Shown here in pieces: positions 54,637 through 63,516 of a DNA stretch of 64,000 nt. A program made the translations under genes and the position numbers. Under the pieces are notes generated by a model, which saw nothing but the letters and a program-made list of their open reading frames with translations, had not been told where the DNA came from and ran no database searches. Source of the stretch: Mycobacteroides immunogenum (GTDB lineage: Bacteria > Actinomycetota > Actinomycetes > Mycobacteriales > Mycobacteriaceae); contig NZ_CP011530.1 in the NCBI RefSeq assembly GCF_001605725.1, positions 3,906,001 through 3,970,000 on the forward strand, written 5' to 3'. Position 1 is the first letter of the stretch, and the number at the start of each line of letters is the position of its first letter.

Positions 54637-54882
54637 TCACGCGGCTTGCTTCTCCTCCCTCAGTTCGGCGATCCTGTCCGGACGGAATCCTGCCCAGTGC
54701 CGACCGTTGGGAAGCACCACCACCGGGAGACTCGAATACCCGAGTGCCCGAACTTCATCTTGCGCTGCGGGATCAGCGTCCACGTCTACCGCGCGATATG
54801 GGATGCCCGCGCGCTGGAGCGCCTTCTTGGTAGTGTCGCATTGAACGCAACCAGGCTTCGTGTAGACCACGATTTCGTTCAC
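54637..54882 (-). CDS. NrdH/glutaredoxin-like redoxin
   Basis: 81 residues from GTG at 54882. The redox motif CVQC lies in IVVYTKPGCVQCDTTKKALQ, and the cis-Pro loop in GYSSLPVVVLPNGRHWAGFR. CVQC is the NrdH form that reduces class Ib ribonucleotide reductase. Its stop is 17 bases before a terminator. On a mobile element it may supply dNTPs for replication. Its GTG overlaps the stop of the zinc-ribbon gene. Confidence 0.85.
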   Translation of the reverse strand: MNEIVVYTKPGCVQCDTTKKALQRAGIPYRAVDVDADPAAQDEVRALGYSSLPVVVLPNGRHWAGFRPDRIAELREEKQAA

Positions 54883-55079
54883 AGCGCACCCTCCGGAACC
54901 CAGCCCTCTGCGATATTTCGGGCGTGGTTTGCGTCGCTGATCCACCCATTGGCGCGGGAATCGCGGTATGCGCAGCCCTTGCAACAAAACCACCCGGCAA
55001 GATTCTGAGTCATCCAGCCACCATCGTTGCCAATCGGATTGCCGCACCACGTGCAGGTGTTATCCTCGTCATCGTTCAT
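54879..55079 (-). CDS. Small zinc-ribbon-like protein
   Basis: 66 residues. Cysteines in TCTWCGNPIGNDGG and FCCKGCAYRDSRAN suggest a zinc ribbon. GTGA coupling to the redoxin gene. Function unknown. Confidence 0.55.
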   Translation of the reverse strand: MNDDEDNTCTWCGNPIGNDGGWMTQNLAGWFCCKGCAYRDSRANGWISDANHARNIAEGWVPEGAL

Positions 55080-55116
55080 CGCGTGTTCTCCTTTTCCTTT
55101 GAGGCGGTTTCGAGAG

Positions 55117-55139
55117 CCCCCGCTGGTACCGGGGGTTTT
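55117..55139 (+). terminator. Hairpin with GTTTT tail
   Basis: CCCCC...GGGGG hairpin (55117-55135) followed by TTTT then CTCAT. Same layout as the hairpin at 56036-56060. No plus-strand gene precedes it, so it may terminate antisense transcription. Confidence 0.5.
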
Positions 55140-55229
55140 CTCATATGCGCCAACGTCGTTGGCGCATCGCGGGTGCCGAGGTCACGAACCCCGTGTGCCG
55201 CGCCCGATGGGTCGGCAACACCCTCCCGT

Positions 55230-55997
55230 TCATGCAGCCCGGCGAGACCGTTTCGGCTTGTCGAACACCCACATGTAGCTATGCACCTTGCGGGCGTGCT
55301 TCTGCGTAGTCCACCGTGACTGCGGCGACTTCGACGGCGGCACCAGGACGAACAGGTCACGCGCATAAAGTCCCAGTGCAACCGCATCAGAATGGATTTC
55401 GATGTGCGACCATTGCTGCTTCCCGGACTCAATCTCGTCTTTGCACTTCACCCAGACCTGTCCGCTGGGCTTGAGAACGCGGAGCGCCTCGGCCATTCCC
55501 TCGCGGTACAGCTCACGGATGTCCGCGTGACTCATGCCCTTCGTCGTCGCGGAATTGTTGTACCTGCTGTCGGTCACGTGCTTGCCAGGGTTATGGATGT
55601 AGGGCGGGTCGAGCACTACGAGGTCAACAGACTCGTCGGCGTCCGGAAGGCTGCGGAAGTCCGCGCGGACGATCCCGTCGTGCCCGCCGATATGGTCGGC
55701 AACGTCGCTGCCCTGCAGCGTGAAACGGCTGGTGTCCGTGGCTTTCCAAAAAGCCCCCTTCCCCCATGTCACGTCCCGCACCACCGCGCCGTCCGTGACG
55801 TACAGCTTGGACAGCAGGTCGATAAGCACGGCGTTGTTGCCATGTACCGTCCGCCCAGTGTCGAGGACTTCGAGCACCGATTGCACTGGCCCAGTTGGGG
55901 AATCGGATGGAGCAAGATAGGTGAACCCGGAGGTTATCTTCCGTTGCGGAGGCGGAACTTCCAGCTCCGCATTAGGGGTGACAAACGTGAAGGTCAT
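55230..55997 (-). CDS. Adenine DNA methyltransferase (DPPY class)
   Basis: 255 residues. The core contains VDLVVLDPPYIHNPGKHVTD with the catalytic DPPY, a SAM-binding region earlier (QGSDVADHIGGHDGIVRADF) and EALRVLKPSGQVWVKCKDEI following, as in type II/orphan adenine methylases. It is the third methyltransferase of the element and differs in motif order from the other two. Possible role: modification against restriction or control of element genes. Confidence 0.82.
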   Translation of the reverse strand: MTFTFVTPNAELEVPPPQRKITSGFTYLAPSDSPTGPVQSVLEVLDTGRTVHGNNAVLIDLLSKLYVTDGAVVRDVTWGKGAFWKATDTSRFTLQGSDVADHIGGHDGIVRADFRSLPDADESVDLVVLDPPYIHNPGKHVTDSRYNNSATTKGMSHADIRELYREGMAEALRVLKPSGQVWVKCKDEIESGKQQWSHIEIHSDAVALGLYARDLFVLVPPSKSPQSRWTTQKHARKVHSYMWVFDKPKRSRRAA

Positions 55998-56035
55998 CTG
56001 CTAACTTCTTTCTTGAGAGAGTTGATTTCGACAAG

Positions 56036-56060
56036 CCCGCCGCTAGCACGGCGGGTTTTC
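56036..56060 (+). terminator. Hairpin with GTTTTC tail
   Basis: CCCGCCG / CGGCGGG stem with a CTAGCA loop, followed by TTTTCTCAT. Near-copy of the 55117-55139 element. Confidence 0.5.
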
Positions 56061-56118
56061 TCATGTGGGGCGAACCCCGATCCCCAATCACCCGCGTCGT
56101 TGCGGGGTCGGGAAGTCT

Positions 56119-56460
56119 TCAGAAAATCCAGACCTCTGGCGGGTCCAGCACCGTCCGGAGTCGGTGCTCCAGCTCGTCTTCGGCCAGCAGCGCGGCGGTA
56201 CCGGGGTCGTCGGTCAGGACACTGGACGGCTCATCGCCGCGCAACCACGCGGTCACGGCCTCCCGGAACAGGTACTCCACCTCGCCCAGCGTGGACTCGT
56301 GAATGTCCAGCCCGTTCAGCACCTCTCGCACCTGCGGCACCACGGCTATCCAGAGGGTGATGGCGTCGAGGTAGGGGTCGGGAGAGGTGTTGAGATTCTC
56401 GGCCCGCGTGCGGGCGATCAGGGCGAGCAGGCGGTCGGCTGCCCGTTCGGCGGGGTTCAT
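56119..56460 (-). CDS. Hypothetical protein after the excisionase
   Basis: 113 residues from the ATG at 56460, overlapping the HTH gene stop (ATGA). Helical (RAADRLLALIARTRAENLNT, YLFREAVTAWLRGDEPSS). No domain is recognised. Confidence 0.55.
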   Translation of the reverse strand: MNPAERAADRLLALIARTRAENLNTSPDPYLDAITLWIAVVPQVREVLNGLDIHESTLGEVEYLFREAVTAWLRGDEPSSVLTDDPGTAALLAEDELEHRLRTVLDPPEVWIF

Positions 56461-56648
56461 GCGGCTCCACCGAAGACCCTGCGCTCGTACTCCATCACGT
56501 CGCACAGCCGGTACATCACGCGCAACCCGAACCGCCTGCCGACCGGACCCTTCCCCTGCGTTGCCCAGTTCTCCAACGTCCGGGGGCTCATCCCCCACCG
56601 CGCTGCCAATTCCCCTCTGGTGAGGAACGGCACCTCCGTAACCTGCAT
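56457..56648 (-). CDS. Excisionase-like HTH protein (Xis candidate)
   Basis: 63 residues from the ATG at 56648. The HTH reads FLTRGELAARWGMSPRTLEN and WATQGKGPVGRRFGLRVMYR, the HTH_17/excisionase family, in which the small protein bends attR and aids integrase in excision. It lies 700 bases from integrase, divergent from the XRE regulator that probably represses it. Confidence 0.7.
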   Translation of the reverse strand: MQVTEVPFLTRGELAARWGMSPRTLENWATQGKGPVGRRFGLRVMYRLCDVMEYERRVFGGAA

Positions 56649-56777
56649 TTCTCGTCCTTGCGTAGTAGACCGCCATATCAAACGGTTTATGTGTAGTTCC
56701 ACACTACCACGCGGATTCACGCAACGCCCGCTGGTTTCCGCGTTGACTCACGCATTTTCCTGATATACCGTCCTCCC
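56649..56777. promoter_or_regulatory. Divergent promoter with GTAGT-N5-ACTAC palindrome
   Basis: A gap between the xis-like and XRE genes. GTAGTTCCACACTAC near 56692-56706 is a near-palindrome. TTGACTCACGC toward 56740 is a possible -35 region ahead of the XRE gene. The repressor would bind here to keep excision off. Inferred. Confidence 0.5.
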
Positions 56778-57350
56778 GTGGCTGAGGACGATGATTGGCA
56801 GCAGCGGCAGACCGCTCAGATAGGTGCGGCAATCAAGGCGCTGCGCGGGGACAGAAGCGCCCAGTGGGTGTCCGATATGACCGCCGACCTGGGACAGCGC
56901 GTCACCCGCTCCATCATCACGGACATTGAAATCGGTCGTCGCAAGTACGTCGCCGTCCACGAACTCTCTCTCATCGCTGCGGCTCTCGGAGTCTCACCAA
57001 GTCACCTCCTGACCTGGGACAGGCTTTCGGACGGCGACGTAGCGGTTCTCCCCGGCCGCTCGGTTACCGGATATCAGGCAGGTCAGTGGTGGGGCGGCAA
57101 GCTGCCTAGCCCCCTCGACGCGGCGTCACAGGGGCTGCCACGAGATCAGCGCATGGTCGAGTTGGACGACCTATGCAGGAAACGCGATCAGACGAAGGGT
57201 TTGCTTTTCCGTGCCCGTTTGGGGTCTGTTGAAGCGTCCACTCCCCGTGATGACGTACTCATCGCCACCCTCCAGCAGCGGCTCGCGGCGGTCACCGCGC
57301 GTATCGAGCAGCTGGGAGGAACGGTCAAGCGGAGCATGGCGGATGGGTAG
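56778..57350 (+). CDS. XRE-family regulator of the element
   Basis: 190 residues from GTG. HTH at residues 10-65: IGAAIKALRGDRSAQWVSDM, VTRSIITDIEIGRRKYVAVH. A C-terminal coiled-coil (LIATLQQRLAAVTARIEQLG) supports dimerisation. The middle has a YQAGQWWGG segment. It overlaps integrase by 8 bases, so the two are one operon. It is the likely immunity/excision repressor. Confidence 0.82.
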   Translation: MAEDDDWQQRQTAQIGAAIKALRGDRSAQWVSDMTADLGQRVTRSIITDIEIGRRKYVAVHELSLIAAALGVSPSHLLTWDRLSDGDVAVLPGRSVTGYQAGQWWGGKLPSPLDAASQGLPRDQRMVELDDLCRKRDQTKGLLFRARLGSVEASTPRDDVLIATLQQRLAAVTARIEQLGGTVKRSMADG

Positions 57351-58566
57351 ACCGCGAACCAGGATCGGCGCACATGGGAAGGTCAAACGAACTCAGCTCG
57401 CGCCGAACACCTGGAAAGCCCACTGCTACTACAGAGGGCTCGACGGGAAACGGCGGCAAGCCGAACGGTCAACGCCCATGGGCATCAGAGACAAGCACGG
57501 GGCGGCTGCGGTAGCCGCCCTGGAAGACCATCTCAGGGAACTGTTCGGAGGCGGCACTGGCGGCGACGGTGAAGAAGTCACCCGTAACACCCCCGTGTCC
57601 GTCCTGCTGGAACGCCACATGCAAGCACTGCGGGATGCGGAAAAGGCAGTACGCACCATCTACAGCTACGGACTGCGCATCGGCTACTGGAACGATGTGG
57701 CGTCCGGCATCACTGTGGGTGACTGCACCCCTGGACGGCTGAACCGTCACATCGAGCAGGTACGAAAAGCTCATGGGGACACCGACGCCAAACAACTCCG
57801 CTCACTGCTGGGCTTCGCACTCGACTACGCGGTGAATGACGGTGTGCTCGACGCGAACCCCGCGCGGGCGACAAAGACCGCACCCGTCAAGAAGCAGCCG
57901 AAGCCCAATGTGGCGCAGCCCATCGACCCCACCGTTCTCCCCGTGGTGTTGAGAGCGCTGTTGGCGTCGGAGATGTGCCGAAAGAAGGACGTAACCGACC
58001 CCATCCTGATGCACTTGGCGACTGGCCTGCGGGTAAGCGAAGTCCTCGGCTTTCTGTGGACGGAGTTCAACCCCGACGCGGCGACCATCACCAGCACGGG
58101 GCGCATCGTGCGGGACGTGGGAGGTTCTGGGCTCCTGCGTACACCGACACAGAACAGCAGCAAGGGCACGCCGGACGTGATTCATCTGCCGCCGTTCGCC
58201 GTCGCCGCACTGCTCACGCGGTCAACGGAGGAGCGACCCAATAAGCATGGACTCATCTTCCCGTCGTCGGTCGGCACGATGCGGGACCCGAACGGCTTCG
58301 CGCGACAGTGGCGGGAGGTACGCGACGACTTGGAGCACCTGGCGGGCACGACCGGACACAGCTTCCGTAAGACCCTCAGCGACCTCGCTGCGGACAAGTC
58401 TGGAGATCCCCGCGTGGCAGCGGACGTGCTCGGGCACCGAGACGTGGCGACCACACTGCGGCATTATCTCTCCCGTGGACGCGAGCATCCTGAGGTCGCC
58501 CAGTGGATTGAGAAGGCAGTCACGGGGCAGCCCGCCGACACCGCAGCCGACATAAATACCGAGTAA
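57343..58566 (+). CDS. Tyrosine-recombinase integrase of the tRNA-fMet element
   Basis: 407 residues from the ATG at 57343 (MGRPRTRIGAHGKVKRTQLA). An arm-binding N-terminus precedes the core-binding domain. Catalytic residues are Arg in LATGLRVSEVLGFLW, the His-x-x-Arg of GTTGHSFRKTLSDLA, and His and Tyr in VLGHRDVATTLRHYLSRG. It sits 60 bases from attR, where AICE integrases normally lie. Its last codons overlap the right-arm site at 58549. Confidence 0.92.
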   Translation: MGRPRTRIGAHGKVKRTQLAPNTWKAHCYYRGLDGKRRQAERSTPMGIRDKHGAAAVAALEDHLRELFGGGTGGDGEEVTRNTPVSVLLERHMQALRDAEKAVRTIYSYGLRIGYWNDVASGITVGDCTPGRLNRHIEQVRKAHGDTDAKQLRSLLGFALDYAVNDGVLDANPARATKTAPVKKQPKPNVAQPIDPTVLPVVLRALLASEMCRKKDVTDPILMHLATGLRVSEVLGFLWTEFNPDAATITSTGRIVRDVGGSGLLRTPTQNSSKGTPDVIHLPPFAVAALLTRSTEERPNKHGLIFPSSVGTMRDPNGFARQWREVRDDLEHLAGTTGHSFRKTLSDLAADKSGDPRVAADVLGHRDVATTLRHYLSRGREHPEVAQWIEKAVTGQPADTAADINTE

Positions 58567-58572
58567 ATAACG
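58549..58572. repeat. Right-arm integrase-type site
   Basis: GACATAAATACCGAGTAAATAACG, the counterpart of 34556-34579 with the two TAAATAmCG half-motifs exchanged. It lies 55 bases from the attR core and overlaps the integrase stop region. Confidence 0.6.
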
Positions 58573-58591
58573 GATGAGGCTCTTGAAAATG

Positions 58592-58627
58592 AAGCAGGTC
58601 AGAGGGAAAATACCCTCTGACCTGCTT
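58592..58627 (-). terminator. Element-encoded terminator for tRNA-fMet
   Basis: A 14-15-bp stem (AGCAGGTCAGAGGG and complement), loop AAAATA, directly after the tRNA 3' end and followed on the minus strand by TCATTTTC. The element supplies a replacement for the native terminator displaced to 34365-34401. Confidence 0.75.
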
Positions 58628-58674
58628 ACCTAGTAGCGGGGACAGGATTTGAACCTGCGACCTCTGGGTTATGA
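58627..58674. repeat. attR, 48-bp direct repeat within tRNA-fMet
   Basis: Identical to 34401-34448. Here it forms the 3' half of the functional tRNA gene. Confidence 0.85.
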
Positions 58675-58707
58675 GCCCAGCGAGCTACCGAGCTGCTCCA
58701 CCCCGCG
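58634..58707 (-). tRNA. Initiator tRNA-fMet (CAT)
   Basis: A 74-base cloverleaf on the minus strand. The acceptor CGCGGGG / CCCCGCT leaves C1 unpaired with U72, a hallmark of initiators. The anticodon stem has three G-C pairs around CTCATAA, with CAT as anticodon. The T arm is GCAGG-TTCAAAT-CCTGT. CCA is not encoded. Its 3' half comes from the element, restoring function. Confidence 0.93.
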
Positions 58708-58794
58708 GCGGTAAACAAGAGGTTACCGGGCGCAGTGCGCTGACGCCAAATCGTTCACCTGGCCTGCACGTTCTCGGCACCTGGCGGTGGCTTT

Positions 58795-58831
58795 GTCCCT
58801 GCCACTTGCGCTTTCACAGCGTGGCAGGGAC
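58795..58831. terminator. Hairpin between the tRNA and UPF0182 gene
   Basis: An 11-bp stem GTCCCTGCCAC / GTGGCAGGGAC, followed on the plus strand by CCGGCCCTTTTTT. It can terminate the UPF0182 transcript on the minus strand. Confidence 0.65.
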
Positions 58832-58841
58832 CGGCCCTTTT

Positions 58842-61808
58842 TTACTTGGCTTGTGTGAACTTCGTCATGGCGTCGTCCAGGCTCTTGAGGGCCTGTCCGT
58901 AGCGTGCGAAGTCCCCACTCTTCTGGGCGTCCTTCACCTCACCAATGGCCCGCTGAACTTCCTGCAGCGCCGCAGCCTTCGCCCCAGACAGCTCAGAGGA
59001 GCCCGTAGGCGGCGGGGCCACCGGCGGCACCACCGGGAGGTTCTGGCCGCTGGGTGGCGGCACCGCCACCGAGCCCGGCTCCACCGCAGGCGCGGTCGCC
59101 GTCGCGCCGGCGCCCGGCCCGAACACCATGTCCAGGGCATCCCTGACCGTGGTGGCGTAGCCGACCTTGCCGTTGTAGTACATGCCCACCCGGATCAGGC
59201 GCGGATACGAGGATTGATCGCCCTGGCCCGGCGAGGCGTACAGCGGCTCGACGAAGAGCAGCCCACCGTTGGCCACCGGCAGTGTCAGCAGGTTGCCCCA
59301 CTTGAGGATGTTCTGGTTCTTGATGATGCCGACATGCGAGGACACCAGGTTGTCGGTGGTAATCGCGTTGTTCACCAGCTTGGGGCCCTGCACCGTTCCC
59401 GGCACCGTGAGCACCGTGATCTTCCCGTAGGTCTCAGGATCGGAGCTGGCGCTGACATAGGCGGCCAGGAAATCACGCTGGAATCGGTTGAGCGCGCTGG
59501 TCAATTGGAATGACGCCGAATTGTCGTTCTTCGTAATGTCCTTCGCAACAATGTAATACGGCGGCTGCGACCCGGTCGGCGCGTTCGGGTCGTCGGGAAC
59601 CTGCCAGAAATCGCTGGTCGAGAAGAACGTCACCGGATCATTGACGTGGTAACGCGCCAGCAGCGTGCGCTGCACCTTGAACAGATCCTCGGGGTAGCGC
59701 AAGTGCCGCGCCAGATCCGGCGAGATATCGCTCTTGGGCTTCACCGTGCCCGGGAAGACCTTCATCCACGCCCTAAGCACAGGATCCTTCTCATCCTGCT
59801 GATACAGGGTCACCGTGCCGTCATAGGCATCTACCGTCGCCTTGACCGAGTTTCGGATGTAGGACACCTGCTGGTTGGGCAGCGCCCCTCCGGTCCTGCC
59901 GACCTGGCTGTCAAAGGTGGCTTCCGACAACGACGTCTGCTGCGAGTACGGGTAGTTGTCCAGCGTGGTGTAACCGTCAACGACCCACACCATGCGCTTA
60001 TCCACGATCGCCGGGTAGGTACCGCTGTCGACGGTGAGCCACGGTGCCACCGCTTCCACCCGACGGCTCGGATCACGGTTGAACAGGATCTTGCTGTTGT
60101 CCCCGATCACGTTGGAGAACAGGAAGTTCCGTTCGGCGTACTTGAGGCCGAAGACCGTGCGTGCCAGTGCACCACCGACCGGAACACCGCCGGTACCGGT
60201 GTAGGTGCTGTTCTTGGTCCCGGCGTTGTTCTCGTAGTCGTACTCACGATCATTGCCGTTCTTGCCGACAATCGCGTAGTCGTTGGTGTCGCTGGCGATG
60301 ATCGGGCCGTAGTAGACGCGTGGCTGGGCCAACGGCGCCGGACCATCGGACAAGATCTTGCCGTTGTCGTCCACGGCATTCACCAGGAACTCCGGGTATC
60401 CGCCGTTCTCGTCCGGCTTGTCGGCCACTCCCCGGACCGTATTGGCCGGGGCCGCGATGAAGCCATTGCCGTGCGTGTACACGGTGTGCCGGTTGATCCA
60501 GTCTCGCTGATTGTCACGGAGTTTCGCCGGATCGAGCTCACGGGCGGCAACCACGTAGTCGCGTAGCGACCCGCTCTTGTCTTGGTACCGATCGATCGAC
60601 AACGAATCGGGGAAGGCGTAGAAGTTCTTGCCCTGCTGCAATTGGGTGAACGCGGGGCTGATGATGTTGGGGTCCAGCACCCGGATGTTGGCGATGGTGG
60701 AGCGGTCGGCCGCGACCTGCTTGGCCAGCTGCTGGCTGCCGGCGGGCGCCGACGCGGTACCGCTGTAATCCCGGTAGGTCACGATGTCATCGGTCAGGCC
60801 ATACGCATCCCGTGTCGCCTTGATGCTGCGCGCGATGTATTCGCTCTCCTTCTGCGCCGCATTGGGTTTGACACTGAACTGCTCAACGATGAGCGGCCAC
60901 CCGGCGCCCACTACCAGCGAGGACAGCAACAGCAACGCCAGCCCGATCGCGGGAATCCGCAAGTCCTTCAACACCAGCGCCGAGAACACCGCGACCGCGC
61001 AGATCACCGCGATGGCCAGCAGGATGAGCTTGGCGGGCAGCACCGCGTTGATATCGGTATAACCGGCACCGGTGAACGGCTTACCGGCCCGCGTGTGTGA
61101 CAGCAGCTCATAGCGGTCAAGCCAGTACGCGGCCACCTTGAGCAGCACCAGGATTCCGGCGAAGGTGATCAGCTGAATGCGGGCCGGCCGGGACAGCGTC
61201 CCGGAGCGCCCGGTGAGCCGGATGCCGCCAAAGATGTAGTGCACCAGACCGTTGACGATCAGCGCGATGGACGCGGCGATGAACAGATAGGTCAACACGA
61301 AGCGGTAGAACGGCAAGTCGAAAGCGAAGAAGCCGAGATCCAGTCCGAACTGCGGATCCTTGATGCCGAAGTCCCCGCCTTCCAGGAACAGCTGCACCGG
61401 CATCCAATAGCTTTGCGCCACAACACCGGCCAGCACCCCAATGAGTATGGGAACACCGATCAGGAAGAACCGCACCCGCGACAGGATGAGTGCCCGGTAC
61501 TGCGCCAGCGCGTCACCCGGCCCCTTGGCAGGCACAAACACGGGCCGGGCCCGGTATGCCAATCCGAAGCCGGCGAAAACCACGGCGCCGACCAATGTTC
61601 CAACGATCAGGAACAAGGCGAGGCGCGTCAGCAGCACGGTGGTGAAGACACCGCGGAACCCAAGTTCGCCGAACCACAGCCAGTTGATGTAGGTGTCGAC
61701 CAGGCGCGGCCCGATCAACAACAACACCACAATCACCAACGACGCGGCGACCAGGCGCCGGCTCCGTCGGGTCAGTCGTGGCAGAGCCCCATTTGGCCGC
61801 ATTCCCAC
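58842..61808 (-). CDS. UPF0182 large membrane protein (Rv3193c-like)
   Basis: 988 residues from GTG at 61808 ([19 protein letters not shown]), matching the 992 of the M. tuberculosis protein. Seven transmembrane helices lie in the first 330 residues ([40 protein letters not shown] and others), followed by a long extracytoplasmic domain and a Pro-rich, helical C-terminus. The function is unknown; the protein is conserved in mycobacteria. It is transcribed with or near the PDZ protease gene. Confidence 0.92.
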   Translation of the reverse strand: MGMRPNGALPRLTRRSRRLVAASLVIVVLLLIGPRLVDTYINWLWFGELGFRGVFTTVLLTRLALFLIVGTLVGAVVFAGFGLAYRARPVFVPAKGPGDALAQYRALILSRVRFFLIGVPILIGVLAGVVAQSYWMPVQLFLEGGDFGIKDPQFGLDLGFFAFDLPFYRFVLTYLFIAASIALIVNGLVHYIFGGIRLTGRSGTLSRPARIQLITFAGILVLLKVAAYWLDRYELLSHTRAGKPFTGAGYTDINAVLPAKLILLAIAVICAVAVFSALVLKDLRIPAIGLALLLLSSLVVGAGWPLIVEQFSVKPNAAQKESEYIARSIKATRDAYGLTDDIVTYRDYSGTASAPAGSQQLAKQVAADRSTIANIRVLDPNIISPAFTQLQQGKNFYAFPDSLSIDRYQDKSGSLRDYVVAARELDPAKLRDNQRDWINRHTVYTHGNGFIAAPANTVRGVADKPDENGGYPEFLVNAVDDNGKILSDGPAPLAQPRVYYGPIIASDTNDYAIVGKNGNDREYDYENNAGTKNSTYTGTGGVPVGGALARTVFGLKYAERNFLFSNVIGDNSKILFNRDPSRRVEAVAPWLTVDSGTYPAIVDKRMVWVVDGYTTLDNYPYSQQTSLSEATFDSQVGRTGGALPNQQVSYIRNSVKATVDAYDGTVTLYQQDEKDPVLRAWMKVFPGTVKPKSDISPDLARHLRYPEDLFKVQRTLLARYHVNDPVTFFSTSDFWQVPDDPNAPTGSQPPYYIVAKDITKNDNSASFQLTSALNRFQRDFLAAYVSASSDPETYGKITVLTVPGTVQGPKLVNNAITTDNLVSSHVGIIKNQNILKWGNLLTLPVANGGLLFVEPLYASPGQGDQSSYPRLIRVGMYYNGKVGYATTVRDALDMVFGPGAGATATAPAVEPGSVAVPPPSGQNLPVVPPVAPPPTGSSELSGAKAAALQEVQRAIGEVKDAQKSGDFARYGQALKSLDDAMTKFTQAK

Positions 61809-61935
61809 GTCGCTACGCTCCTCGTCGAGTGTTACTGAGAGTGTCGAACCGCTCAATATTCGGTATAGAAAACCCAGGCCCCACTGTAGCCGCAGAAGGG
61901 CCGGGCCTGTCCGGCATCGATGGTGGTGAGGTTCG

Positions 61936-62958
61936 CTAACAACTGGGCGGTTGTTCACCGCGATTGAGCGCGCCCAGTCCGTCGACCGCCTCGGTCAAGG
62001 TGCCGACCTTGACCAGAGTGAGTCCTTGCCCGCCGTCGGTCTTGGCCTCGGCGCAGTTGGCCGCGGGCACCAGAAACACCGTCGCTCCAGCGTCTTTGGC
62101 GGCAAACATCTTGTGCGTGATACCGCCGATGGGTCCCACCTTGCCGTCGGCGTCGATGGTTCCCGTTCCGGCGACGAACTTTCCGCCATCCAGCTCACCG
62201 GGTGTCAGCTTGTCCACCACCGCGAGACTGAACATCAGGCCCGCGGAGGGTCCGCCGATATTGGCCAGATTGAAGGTGATGCTGAACGGCGCCCACGGCG
62301 CCTGCACCACACCGACGCCCAGGAATCCGTAATCGCGATCCCCGTTCTTACCCAGGGTGATCTTCACCGTCCCGTTGGGCGCATTCTTGCGCTTGTAATC
62401 GAGTGTCACCTCATCACCCGGCTTGGTCGCCTTGAGCAGTCCGGTGAATTCCTCCAATGTCGCCACCGGGTGCCCGTTGACGGCGGTGATGGCATCGTTC
62501 TCCTGCAGCTTGCCCTTGGACGGCCCGTCATCGCTGATCGTCAGCACGGTCACCGCGGTGGGGTACTTGAGGTACGCGAGGGCCGCGAACTCCGCACTCT
62601 CCTCCGACTTCTTGAACTCGAGGTCGTTCTCCTTGTCCACCTGGTCCTTGGACCGATTCGGTGGATAGACCACGTCCCGCGGCACCAGCTGCTCGCTCCC
62701 GCTGGCCCACAGTCGCAGCGCATCAGCCAAGGTCAGCCCGTCCCGCTGCGAGACTGTCGTCATATTGAGGTGACCCGACACCGGATCGACCTTGGTGCCC
62801 TTGATATCCACCACCTCTTTGCCCTCGACCTGCCCGAGGGTGTTGAAGGTGGGGCCCGGGCCCAGCGACACGAACGGCACGGTGATCACCGACATCAACA
62901 ACCCGAAGGCGACAATCGAGATCAGCGCGACCAGCAACGTCGCAACGCGGCGATTCAT
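61936..62958 (-). CDS. PDZ-domain Lon-like protease (YlbL family)
   Basis: 340 residues. One N-terminal transmembrane helix ([20 protein letters not shown]), a PDZ domain ([20 protein letters not shown]), then a Lon-type Ser/Lys protease domain with Ser in [16 protein letters not shown] and Lys in [15 protein letters not shown]. It corresponds to M. tuberculosis Rv3194c. A membrane-anchored extracytoplasmic protease. Confidence 0.92.
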   Translation of the reverse strand: MNRRVATLLVALISIVAFGLLMSVITVPFVSLGPGPTFNTLGQVEGKEVVDIKGTKVDPVSGHLNMTTVSQRDGLTLADALRLWASGSEQLVPRDVVYPPNRSKDQVDKENDLEFKKSEESAEFAALAYLKYPTAVTVLTISDDGPSKGKLQENDAITAVNGHPVATLEEFTGLLKATKPGDEVTLDYKRKNAPNGTVKITLGKNGDRDYGFLGVGVVQAPWAPFSITFNLANIGGPSAGLMFSLAVVDKLTPGELDGGKFVAGTGTIDADGKVGPIGGITHKMFAAKDAGATVFLVPAANCAEAKTDGGQGLTLVKVGTLTEAVDGLGALNRGEQPPSC

Positions 62959-63019
62959 GCCTGCACCCTATGGCAACCGGTCATCGGCGCCCCGCCGTAG
63001 TCTCTGAGATGGAGGTTCG

Positions 63020-63436
63020 ATGAGCGAGCAAGCCCCTGTCCTGCTGTACGACGGCGTATGCGCGCTGTGCAATGGCGCCGTCAAGAAGATCCTGCGCGAC
63101 GACAAAGTCGGGACGATGCGGTTCGCCGCACTCGACAGCGAGTACGGCACCCAGGTGATCGAGCGGCATCCCGAGCTCGCCGGCGTCGACTCCTTCGTGA
63201 TCGTCGACAATCCGGGCGGCCCCGACGAGCGGACGCACGTCCGCTCCGACGCGGTGCTCCGGGTCATCGACTATCTGGGTGGAGCCCGGCGCGCCTCCCT
63301 CATCGCACTGCTGGTTCCGCGCCCGATTCGCGACGGCCTGTACCGGGTGGTGGCGCGTATCCGGTACCGGGTGTTCGGCCGCTATGACACCTGCCCGCTG
63401 CCTCCTCCCGAAGTTCGGGCACGCTTCCTGGCCTGA
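63020..63436 (+). CDS. DCC-family thiol-disulfide oxidoreductase
   Basis: 138 residues. The defining motif lies at the N-terminus, LLYDGVCALCNGAVKKI, with CxxC in a thioredoxin-like site. A later hydrophobic segment (IALLVPRPIRDGLYRVVARI) and an Arg-rich CPLPPPEVRARFLA end are typical. The redox partner is unknown. Divergent from the PDZ protease. Confidence 0.88.
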   Translation: MSEQAPVLLYDGVCALCNGAVKKILRDDKVGTMRFAALDSEYGTQVIERHPELAGVDSFVIVDNPGGPDERTHVRSDAVLRVIDYLGGARRASLIALLVPRPIRDGLYRVVARIRYRVFGRYDTCPLPPPEVRARFLA

Positions 63437-63516
63437 ACCAGGCAAAAACAGGGTGCGTTGCGCCGATTACGCCGTCAGCGTGATCCAGCCGCCTCCACCA
63501 GCGGTACCGTGGAGAT

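Larger units (their letters stand above)
34401..58674. mobile_element. 24.2-kb AICE-like integrated element in tRNA-fMet
   Basis: The element is bounded by 48-bp direct repeats of the tRNA 3' half. It contains a tyrosine integrase and an excisionase-like gene at the right end, a primase/helicase replication gene with an iteron array, an FtsK/TraB-like translocase, a RuvC-like nuclease, a DUF2637 protein, other membrane proteins and lipoproteins. That is the functional set of an actinomycete integrative and conjugative element: integrate, replicate, and move dsDNA through a single FtsK-like pump. Cargo includes T7SS-type proteins, three DNA methyltransferases and a serine recombinase. No type IV secretion or ESX core genes are visible. 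Transfer ability is inferred. Confidence 0.8.

Noticed and set aside
58671..59513. 280-codon plus-strand ORF
   Set aside because: Antisense to the UPF0182 gene and starts inside the tRNA.
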